Of a stretch of 64,000 bases of DNA, positions 53,786-61,300 are shown piece after piece (position 1 is the stretch's first letter; each line of letters starts with the position of its first letter). Both the position numbers and the translations under genes were made by a program. The stretch is from Clostridia bacterium (GTDB taxonomy: Bacteria > Bacillota > Clostridia > Christensenellales > Borkfalkiaceae). The stretch is taken from assembly GCA_029066845.1 (NCBI GenBank), contig JAIEFR010000022.1, positions 82,184 to 146,183 of the forward strand, read 5' to 3'. The notes under the pieces are model-generated. The model searched no databases and was not told the origin of the DNA. It saw only the letters and a list, made by a program, of their open reading frames with translations.

Positions 53786-53815
53786 GTTTACATTTATGTA
53801 ACGTTTTGTTTACAA
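53786..53815 (-). promoter_or_regulatory. GTTTACAT palindrome and half-site upstream of the ABC operon (site C)
   Basis: GTTTACATTTATGTAACG at 53786-53803 (16 of 18 match site B); half-site GTTTACAA starts at 53808, again 22 bp after the palindrome start. Confidence 0.68.
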
Positions 53816-53823
53816 AACAAAAA

Positions 53824-53854
53824 AAGTCAGACAAAAACCGATTTTGTCTGACTT
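53824..53854 (-). terminator. Terminator after rplA
   Basis: 13-bp stem AAGTCAGACAAAA / TTTTGTCTGACTT, loop 5 nt, minus strand continuing TTTTTTT. It cuts rplA off from the ABC operon and closely resembles the hairpin at 40483. Confidence 0.88.
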
Positions 53855-53903
53855 GATTTTACCATATATGAGTTTTTTTTACAACGGTTTTGTTACAAAA
53901 CAA

Positions 53904-54593
53904 TTAACCCTTGTTGTAAACTACCTTTACGCCGGGACCCATTGTAGAGGTGAGCGTAACGCTCTTGATATACTGTCCCTTTGCAGCCGCGGGCTTAGCC
54001 TTTACGATTGCTTCCATAAGTGCGTTGAAGTTTTCGACAATCTTGTCGGTGCCGAAGCTCTTCTTGCCGATGGGGCAGTGAATGATAGCCGTCTTGTCCA
54101 GACGGTATTCAACCTTACCTGCTTTAACTTCCTTGACCGCCTTGGTAACGTCCATAGTAACCGTGCCGCTCTTGGGGTTGGGCATCAAGCCCTTAGGTCC
54201 GAGAACACGACCGATACGACCGACAACGCCCATCATATCGGGGGTGGTAATAACGACGTCGAAATCGAACCAGTTATCCTTCTGGATACGCATAACCATT
54301 TCTTCTGCGCCTACATAGTCTGCGCCTGCCGCCGTTGCCTGGTCCGCCTTGTCGCCCTTTGCGATGACGAGAACCTTCTTGTCCTTACCGGTGCCGTTGG
54401 GTAAAACGAGCACGCCTCTTACCTGCTGGTCAGCCTGTCTGGGGTCTACGCCGAGACGAACGTGCAATTCGATTGTTTCGTCGAACTTCGCCTTAGCGGT
54501 AGAAATAGCGAGGTTTACCGCTTCCGTAGCTTCGTATGCCTTGGTGCGGTCGTATGATTTTACGCTTTCCGCGTACTTCTTGCCTACTTTCAT
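53904..54593 (-). CDS. rplA: Ribosomal protein L1
   Basis: 229 residues, full length. Typical segments: [78 protein letters not shown] family positions and GPGVKV at the end. L1 binds the 23S stalk and can repress its own operon by binding mRNA. Confidence 0.98.
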   Translation of the reverse strand: MKVGKKYAESVKSYDRTKAYEATEAVNLAISTAKAKFDETIELHVRLGVDPRQADQQVRGVLVLPNGTGKDKKVLVIAKGDKADQATAAGADYVGAEEMVMRIQKDNWFDFDVVITTPDMMGVVGRIGRVLGPKGLMPNPKSGTVTMDVTKAVKEVKAGKVEYRLDKTAIIHCPIGKKSFGTDKIVENFNALMEAIVKAKPAAAKGQYIKSVTLTSTMGPGVKVVYNKG

Positions 54594-54619
54594 TTATAAT
54601 TTCCTCCGTGTGGTTCATT

Positions 54620-54683
54620 CGAGGGGCCGACTTTATTTTTTTATATCCCTCTCCCACCTGAAAGGCTTAAACTAAGCCCCTCG
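54620..54683 (-). other. RNA hairpin between rplK and rplA
   Basis: CGAGGGGC (54620-54627) pairs with GCCCCTCG (54676-54683), enclosing a small GGCTTA-GTTT-type hairpin (TTAGTTTAA region). The alternate short hairpin uses part of the same bases. It could be an L1-binding or processing element; not verified. Confidence 0.45.
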
Positions 54684-55109
54684 TTACTCCTCTACGGTTA
54701 CACCCATAGAGCGGGCGGTGCCCTTTACCATACTCTTCGCCATTTCCAGGTCGGAGCAGTTCAGATCGGGCATCTTGGTCTTTGCAATCTCTTCAAGCTG
54801 TGCCTTGGTGAGCTTGCCGACCTTGTCCCTGTTGGGGCGTGCGCTTGCCGTTTCGATGCCGAGCGCCTTCTTGATAAGAACGGGCGTAGGCGGCGTCTTT
54901 AAAATAAACGTGAAGCTTCTGTCCTGATAGATGGTTACTACGCAGGGAATGATGAGCCCTGCCTGTGCGCTCGTCTTGGCGTTGAACTCCTTGGTGAAAC
55001 CGGGAATGTTGATACCGTGGGGACCCAGCGTAGAACCTACGGGGGGTGCGGGGGTAGCCTTTCCGGCGGGGAGCTGCAACTTAACTACCGCAGTAATTTT
55101 CTTAGCCAT
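54684..55109 (-). CDS. rplK: Ribosomal protein L11
   Basis: 141 residues. [25 protein letters not shown] positions, [19 protein letters not shown], the proline-rich [11 protein letters not shown] and C-terminal [14 protein letters not shown]. Binds the GTPase-associated centre of 23S rRNA. AGGAGGAAT precedes the ATG. Confidence 0.98.
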   Translation of the reverse strand: MAKKITAVVKLQLPAGKATPAPPVGSTLGPHGINIPGFTKEFNAKTSAQAGLIIPCVVTIYQDRSFTFILKTPPTPVLIKKALGIETASARPNRDKVGKLTKAQLEEIAKTKMPDLNCSDLEMAKSMVKGTARSMGVTVEE

Positions 55110-55208
55110 AATTAAATATTCCTCCTATCGTGGTAGTAGCGAATAAACCATAGAAAAAATTTAATTTATTCTCCCACGCGCTCGCTTGGCGAGCTATAAT
55201 CAAAAGCG

Positions 55209-55733
55209 TTAAGCTTCGATTTTCTTGATTTGTATATATTCCACTTCGACGTCGGTCGAACGTCCGAACATCTGAATGTTGACTTTCGCCTTCTGCGAAA
55301 GGTCGTTCAGCTCGGTAATAACGCCGTCGAAACCTTCCAGAGGTCCCGCGTCGATATTGATGGTGTCGCCCACCTTGAAGTCGGCGTCCATAACCACCTC
55401 TTCGAGGCGCATCTTTCTTATCTCGTCCTCCTTCATAGGGATAGGTCTTCCCTGGGGGCCGACGAAACCGGTTACGCCTCTTGTATTGGTTACCCAGTAC
55501 CAGAGCTGGTTGGAATAAATCATCTTTATAAAGACGTAGCAGGGCAGAAGCTTGCGCTCCACTACCTTGCGCTTGCCGTTCTTTTCCTCTATGGTCTGCT
55601 CCATAGGAATTTTCACGTCGAAAATCTGGTCTTTAAGGTTGTTGTTCTCGATAAGGCGGAACAGCGAATCCTTAACCATCATTTCGTAACCGGAATAGGT
55701 GTGCAGAATATACCAGCAAGGTTTTTCTTCCAT
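55209..55733 (-). CDS. nusG: Transcription termination/antitermination factor NusG
   Basis: 174 residues. NGN domain WYILHTYSGYE ... LPCYVFIKM ... TRGVTGFVG, and C-terminal KOW motif FKVGDTINIDAGPLEGFDGVI. Binds RNA polymerase and links it to Rho, the ribosome or rRNA antitermination. Located between secE and rplK as in most bacteria. Confidence 0.97.
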   Translation of the reverse strand: MEEKPCWYILHTYSGYEMMVKDSLFRLIENNNLKDQIFDVKIPMEQTIEEKNGKRKVVERKLLPCYVFIKMIYSNQLWYWVTNTRGVTGFVGPQGRPIPMKEDEIRKMRLEEVVMDADFKVGDTINIDAGPLEGFDGVITELNDLSQKAKVNIQMFGRSTDVEVEYIQIKKIEA

Positions 55734-55749
55734 CTGTATGCCCTCCCGT

Positions 55750-55971
55750 TTACTTTATTCCCGTAAGCAGCTTTAAAAGATATTGCAAGCCCTGGTTGAT
55801 GCCCGTTGCCACAAGGGTAAAGATAAGCACTACGACCAAAACGACGCAGGTTGCCTTTACCACCTTGGGGAAAGTGGGCCAGGTTACTCTTTTAAGCTCG
55901 GAAAAAACTTCCTTCAATTTTCTGCCCATTCTCACGAAGATGTTGGGCTTCTTTTCCTTTTCCTTAGCCAT
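55750..55971 (-). CDS. secE: Preprotein translocase subunit SecE
   Basis: 73 residues, the short single-helix Gram-positive form: basic N-terminus, amphipathic FSELKRVTWPTFPKVVKAT and one membrane helix VVLVVVLIFTLVATGI. Clamps SecY in the translocon. Starts on the last base of the rpmG stop (TAATG). Confidence 0.95.
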   Translation of the reverse strand: MAKEKEKKPNIFVRMGRKLKEVFSELKRVTWPTFPKVVKATCVVLVVVLIFTLVATGINQGLQYLLKLLTGIK

Positions 55972-56132
55972 TACTTGGATTCCTTATGTTCCGTGTGCTT
56001 CTTGCAGAAGGGGCAGTATTTGGAAATGGTAAGCCTGTCCGGGTCGTTACGCTTGTTCTTATAGCTGTCGTAATTTCTGTGCTTGCATTCGGTGCACTCA
56101 AACGTAATTTTAGCCCTTGTTGATGCCTTCAT
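55971..56132 (-). CDS. rpmG: Ribosomal protein L33
   Basis: 53 residues, below the ORF track limit. Reads [21 protein letters not shown]..., ending HKESK, with two CxxC pairs (CTEC and CPFC), the zinc-binding form. Usual first gene of rpmG-secE-nusG-rplK-rplA; the stop overlaps secE by one base. Confidence 0.95.
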   Translation of the reverse strand: MKASTRAKITFECTECKHRNYDSYKNKRNDPDRLTISKYCPFCKKHTEHKESK

Positions 56133-56181
56133 AATAGGTCTCCGTACAAAAAAATTACACCCCTTTCGGATGTGTAAAGTG

Positions 56182-56211
56182 AGTTTATCACACGAAAAGG
56201 GGTATTGTCAA
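56182..56211 (-). promoter_or_regulatory. Promoter of the rpmG-secE-nusG-rplKA operon
   Basis: Minus strand: TTGACA (56206-56211), 18-bp spacer, TAAACT (56182-56187). An ACCCCTTT / AAAGGGGT inverted repeat (56159-56203) surrounds the -10; role unknown. Confidence 0.65.
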
Positions 56212-56260
56212 GTTATTTTTTTCGTTAAATACAAATTTCTTTATTAAAATAATGCGTAGA

Positions 56261-56695
56261 TTAGTTAACGTCGCCGGGAGCGAACGCATACACGTCCCTG
56301 TCCTCGGGGAAGATGGGTCCCGTGATTACGGGCAGATTGAGCGGCGTGATAAACGCCTGAGCCGTAAGGTTGGATACGGTCGAACGCAGATAAGGATACA
56401 ACAGCTGAGTCGCCTCTATTACGAAAGCTCTCTCCTCCTGCGCGGTGTAGTCCTCCTTTTCCAACTCGAACACGCCTACAAGGTTTACGTCAAGGTTGAA
56501 GGGCTTGGGCTCCTGTTCCGAGGTTTCTATTTTTACCGCAAGCGAAATGAACATAAGCTTTTTGTTGTCGTTGGGCTTGCGCACCTGACGCGAGAACTGG
56601 GGTTTGATGTCCAGACGCTGGTTGGGTGCAATCTGCACTCTGTTGAGTTTGTAGTTCAGTTCTTCGGTGGTTATGCCTTTGAAATCGTATCTCAT
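56261..56695 (-). CDS. secB: SecB-like export chaperone
   Basis: 144 residues. The SecB pattern is visible: KIETSEQEPKPFNLDVNLVGVFELE, then AFVIEATQLLYPYLRSTVSNLTAQAF and LNLPVITG near the end, matching the beta-sheet and the Phe/Tyr-rich groove helices. SecB keeps precursors unfolded for SecA; it is mainly proteobacterial, but SecB-like proteins occur in some Firmicutes and with toxin-antitoxin pairs. Here no toxin lies beside it; it sits directly upstream of the rpmG-secE operon, consistent with a role in secretion. Confidence 0.85.
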   Translation of the reverse strand: MRYDFKGITTEELNYKLNRVQIAPNQRLDIKPQFSRQVRKPNDNKKLMFISLAVKIETSEQEPKPFNLDVNLVGVFELEKEDYTAQEERAFVIEATQLLYPYLRSTVSNLTAQAFITPLNLPVITGPIFPEDRDVYAFAPGDVN

Positions 56696-56726
56696 AAATT
56701 TATATCTCCAAATTTAATACTCCCTT

Positions 56727-56755
56727 ATTCTACCATTTCGTCACGCAACTGTCAA
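56727..56755 (-). promoter_or_regulatory. Promoter of secB
   Basis: Minus strand: TTGACA (56750-56755), 17-bp spacer, TAGAAT (56727-56732). Confidence 0.78.
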
Positions 56756-56777
56756 TAGTTATTTTTGCAATTACCAC

Positions 56778-56805
56778 TTGATTATTCTTCTTTCCGTGAT
56801 ATAAT
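56778..56805 (+). promoter_or_regulatory. Promoter of the RNase E/G gene
   Basis: TTGATT (56778-56783), 16-bp spacer, TATAAT (56800-56805), 8 bp before AAGGAG and 22 bp before the GTG start; divergent from secB. Confidence 0.75.
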
Positions 56806-56827
56806 AGGGCTTAAGGAGTGAAAAACA

Positions 56828-58327
56828 GTGAGCAGAAAACTCTACTTTGACAGTCAATACGGCCTTGAAACGTACGCGCTGTGCGAGGACGGCATTATGA
56901 CGGAATACTGCGCCGAGCGCGCGGCAACCGGCGCCGTTATAGGCAACATATACAAGGGCAGAGTGAGCAACGTTCTCAACGGAATGCAGGCGGCGTTTAT
57001 CGACTGCGGACTGGAAAGGCACTGCTATATTTCGGTTGCCGACCTTACCGCCGACAAGAGCAAGCTGGAAGGCGGAGAAATAGACATACCCCAGACCCTT
57101 AACCTGCACGAGGGCGACGAAATACTCGTTCAGATAACCAAGGCGGCGCAGGGCAAAAAGGGCGCAAAGGTAACCACCAACATTTCCTTCGTAGGCAAGT
57201 ATATCGTCTTTCTGCCCAACACTCCATTCGTCGGTGTTTCGGCAAAAATTTCCGACCACGAACTGCGCAAAAACCTTATGTTCAGCGCAAAGAAACAGCT
57301 CAAAGAAAATGAGGGGCTTGTCGTGCGCACCGCCGCGCCATACGCGGTAATCAGCGAAAAGATAGGCGAAATAAATTATTTCCGCAAGCTCTACCAAAAT
57401 ATTCTCGCGCACTTTAAAGAGGCGCCAGTTGGCGAGCTGCTTTACAGCGATTCCCCCCTGTTTATGCGCGTCCTGCGCGATATGATGATGAACGCGGGCG
57501 ACGAGATACACGTGGGCAACCACCGCCTTTACGAGGCGATTAAGGAGCTTGCGCTCACCTACACCTTCACCTCGCAGATACGCATCTACGAGCACGACCC
57601 GCGCACCGATATGTTCTTTTCCGAAGGCATATACGACCAGTTTGCAAAATCGCTTAGCCCCAAGGTGGAGCTTTCGAACGGCGCATACCTCATAATAGAC
57701 CGCACCGAAGCGCTGACTGTTATTGACGTGAACACGGGAAAATTCACGGGCGACGACAGTCTTGAACACACAGTTTACTGCACCAACGTTCTGGCGACGC
57801 GCGAGATTGCAAGGCAGGTCAAGCTGAGAAATCTGGGCGGGCTCTTCGTCGTGGACTTTATAGATATGACCGAGGAAAACCACAAAAAGGCAATCGTAGA
57901 CGAGCTGGAAAAGGCGCTGCGCGCGGACAAGGCGAAGTGCAAAGTACTGCCTATGTCCAAGTTCGGCCTAGTCGAATTTACGCGCAAGCGCACGGGCGTT
58001 GCTGCATCCGAGCTGATGCTTAAAAAATGCGATTCGTGCGGCGGCGCGGGTGAAATGCGCTCCCACGAAAACATACTTGCCGAATTCCGCGCAAGACTGC
58101 TGGACGTGCTTGCGGACGGTGCGGATACCGTCTGCGTGGATCTGAATTTCACGATTGCAAACAAGCTGATGAGCTATACCGCGCTCAAAGAAAACATTGC
58201 CGCGCTATATCCGCAGGCACGCGTGTATATAACCTTCCACCGCACATACCGCGAAACAAATATGTATTTCCGCAAAGTCAGCTCCCCCAGCTTTGCCCTT
58301 CCCGAAGGCACCGTGTTGTTGTATTAG
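56828..58327 (+). CDS. rng: Ribonuclease E/G family
   Basis: 499 residues starting at GTG after AAGGAG. N-terminal S1 domain (GNIYKGRVSNVLNGMQAAFIDCGLERHCYI positions), 5'-sensor region around SAKKQLKENEGLVVRTAA, catalytic aspartates in TVIDVNTGKF and FVVDFIDM, and the zinc-link CDSCGGAG, with C..C intact. Length fits RNase G rather than RNase E: no long C-terminal scaffold. It processes rRNA and mRNA 5' monophosphate ends. Confidence 0.94.
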   Translation: MSRKLYFDSQYGLETYALCEDGIMTEYCAERAATGAVIGNIYKGRVSNVLNGMQAAFIDCGLERHCYISVADLTADKSKLEGGEIDIPQTLNLHEGDEILVQITKAAQGKKGAKVTTNISFVGKYIVFLPNTPFVGVSAKISDHELRKNLMFSAKKQLKENEGLVVRTAAPYAVISEKIGEINYFRKLYQNILAHFKEAPVGELLYSDSPLFMRVLRDMMMNAGDEIHVGNHRLYEAIKELALTYTFTSQIRIYEHDPRTDMFFSEGIYDQFAKSLSPKVELSNGAYLIIDRTEALTVIDVNTGKFTGDDSLEHTVYCTNVLATREIARQVKLRNLGGLFVVDFIDMTEENHKKAIVDELEKALRADKAKCKVLPMSKFGLVEFTRKRTGVAASELMLKKCDSCGGAGEMRSHENILAEFRARLLDVLADGADTVCVDLNFTIANKLMSYTALKENIAALYPQARVYITFHRTYRETNMYFRKVSSPSFALPEGTVLLY

Positions 58328-58343
58328 AAAATGAATAATAAAA

Positions 58344-58380
58344 AGCCCCGCGCACACCGTGCGCGGGGCTCTCTTTTTTT
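58344..58380. terminator. Bidirectional terminator between rng and giant gene 2
   Basis: 12-bp stem AGCCCCGCGCAC / GTGCGCGGGGCT, loop ACC, then CTCTTTTTTT; the minus strand has CTTTTTATT. Confidence 0.9.
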
Positions 58381-58382
58381 AT

Positions 58383-61300
58383 TTAATCCTTTTTGTCCGT
58401 GTCGTCGCCGAAGCCCAAATCGGTTACGGGGTCCGCGGGGGTGTAGAAGCCGCCGACGTCAAACACACGTCCGTCGTCAACCGGCATAGGTGCAACAAAG
58501 TTGCGCACAACCGTTCTGGGTGCAGGCGCGGGCGCACTTGCCTGTGCTGCCTGCGCGGGTTTTTTGGTCGTGTCTATCTTGGTGGTAGTCACAGTCGTCA
58601 TAACCGCGTCGGGAGGTACCTGCGCCGCAACGGGTGACGCACCGCTTTCCGTAGCCGCTGCCGCGGGGTTCTCTCTGCCGTCAAGCACTTTTATAACCGT
58701 CTTTTCAACAAGCTCGGTCAGCTTATCCAGTGTTATACCGGTAATACCCGAGGTCTGCTCTCCGCCTCGCAAAGCGTTTATATCACTGCGCATAACGGCG
58801 TTCTGTTCGGCACGCAAAGCCATTTCTCTTGCCGTCATTTCCGCCCTGATAGCCAGTTCCTTAGCCATATCCTGACTTGCTTTCATAGCCGCCATTTCGG
58901 CTTTGAGCTCGGCAATCTCGTTAGACGAAGCACCGCCGCCCATCGACATAGACTGACCGCCCATCTGAGGCATTCCCTGAGGCATCATCTGCGGCATAGG
59001 CTGAGGGATATACTGGGGCTGAGGCGCCGCCTGCGCCTGCGAAAGCCTTGCCATACGCTCCTCGCGTTCGAGGCGGCGTTCTTCGCGTTCGCGCTCCTCT
59101 TTTTCCAGTCTGCGCTGTTCGGCAAGCTCCGCCCTTTCGCGCTTCTTCTTAGCCGCACGCGCAATCAGCGCGATTATGGTTATGAGAAGTATTAGCGCAA
59201 CAACCGCAATGACTATCCACAGCCAGTTTGCTTTTAGGAATTTTACGATTTTTTCCCAGGTCGTCAGCTCTTTGGCAGGCGTGGTATAGCTGAACGATTT
59301 TACGGTATACTGCGCCGCGCTTGCGTCAAGCTCGAAGTTCTCGGTGTCGAGCAATTCAGCCTTAACGAAATACTGCGTTTCGTGCGCAAGGTCTTCCGCC
59401 GCTACCTCTTCCGTGCAAGCCTCGTCCTTATAGTACTTCAAAGCAACTATATCACTGAACGCGCCTATGTAACTCTCACTTGCGAATACGGGAAGTGCGC
59501 CGTCCTTCTTGGTCGCAGTAAGTACAGCTTTTGCAATGTTCCAGTCAACAGCCGCTTCGTTTGCTAAAAGCGTTACTTCGCCGTCATATACTGCCACAGC
59601 AAACACTTTTTTGCTCACTGCAGTTGCCGTAGCCCACTCGTAGTTTTCATAATCGTTCAGAGCGAACACCGCCTTATATGTGCCGACAACCGTACCGCTT
59701 TGCAGCTTGTCGGTGACGAAGGTCATAAGCGTTTCGTCATAGCCGTTGAAATCCGCCGCCTTGGGTTTTACCTCAACGCCCGTGTAGCTCAGACCACCCT
59801 TGAACGTAGGCAGAGCAACCTTTTCTTTCTCAACGCTAATCTCAACGAAAGTGCTGTATTCGTTGCCGTCCTCGTCCGTGTACTTGACGGTAATTTTCTG
59901 CAAACCGAACTTAAACATTCCGTCGTGCAGATTGTCGCAGGTCAGTTCGTAGTCTTCCGTCACGCTGTCGCCGCCCGTCGTATTGACGGTTACGGTCAAC
60001 GCCTTTTTCAAATCGTCAAGCGTATTCACAGTAGTGAATTTCGAGCCGTCCTCAACCTTTGCGGTAATGCCCAGAATACTTGCGTCCGTAATGGTCAGAG
60101 TTGCCGTCTTATCGCCAATACCGTTGTAATTTTCGGTATCCTCTACCGTGAACTTTGCGGTGAACTCGTAAGTTCCGATTTCGGTAAATTCCTTTCCGCT
60201 CTGATTCTTAACTTCATATTCAACCGTCACACCGTCGGGCAACGTTCCGCTAATCGTCAACGTGTGCGTTTTGCCGTCGTATGCCGCGGTTGCATCTTCG
60301 AACTTCACGCCCGACATATCCACGTCGGCTTTGGCAATGGTCAGGTTAATCGTTATATCCTGCGGCGTTGCGTGGTCCGCATTGGCATTGTTAAAGGATA
60401 CCACCGCACGGTAATCATCCGCACCGTTTGGCTTGCCGCTGACGGATACCCAGTTAGTGCCGTCATACTTTTCGTAAACGACTTTATCAACCGTTACGCC
60501 GTCTGGCAGGTCGGACACCGTAATTTCAACGTCACTGCCGTCATATGTTGCCGTGAAGCCGCTCGTAATATCGCCCGAAGCGTTCGCGCCGCCCGAAGCG
60601 GTTACACCCGTCATATCATAGAGCAACAGGTTGGTTATTTCAAGCTCTATTTCCTTGTCGCTGATGGCGTTGTAATTGGCGTTGTCCGCCGCATTGTTGA
60701 ACGCAAAGTGCGCCGTTACCTTGTACTTGCCCTTGACTGTGAAATCAATCGGGGCAGATTGCGCCGCGCCGCCGTTGTGCGAAGGGCTGGAATAGGTTAC
60801 GGTCACGCCGTTCGGCACGTTGGTTGCCGCTATGGAGTGCGCATTGCCGTCGTCATAGAATTGATTGCCCTTGAACTCAATCTTGTCAGCGTCGGGATAA
60901 TTTGCCTTGTTTATGGTAAGCGTGACGGTTATTTCGTCCTCGCCAGTGGCTATTTTGTAGTTATCGGTATCGTCGGGAACGTATTTGGCAATTATCTGAT
61001 ATTCGCCTGCGTTCTGCAAATCTGCCGCCGTTGCCGCAACCCACGCGTTGCTAGAATTCTTCTTTTTGTAGGTAATTGTCGGCGTAGCCGCAACGGTATC
61101 GCCGCCTGCATTCGTAACGTCGCCGCTCGTTGCAAATTCAACGGTAACGTTGGGGTCGTAGGTGAAAGTGTATGCACCGTTCGAACCCGTCACTCCCGTC
61201 GTGCTCGTCGAAAGCGAAACGCCCGACATATCAAGAGTGCCTTTTTCAATCGTAGGATAAATATCAAAGGTCTTACTCTTGTATTCTACGGTAAGGGTTA

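Noticed and set aside
56159-56203. ACCCCTTT / AAAGGGGT repeat at the rpmG promoter as an operator
   Set aside because: Arms are 29 bp apart and the operon is housekeeping; kept only as a note in the promoter entry.
42685-58380. The three look-alike hairpins (42685, 48601, 58344) as a mobile repeat family
   Set aside because: They share only the GCCCCGCGC-type stem, differ in loop and arms, and each sits exactly at a gene end; they are ordinary terminators.
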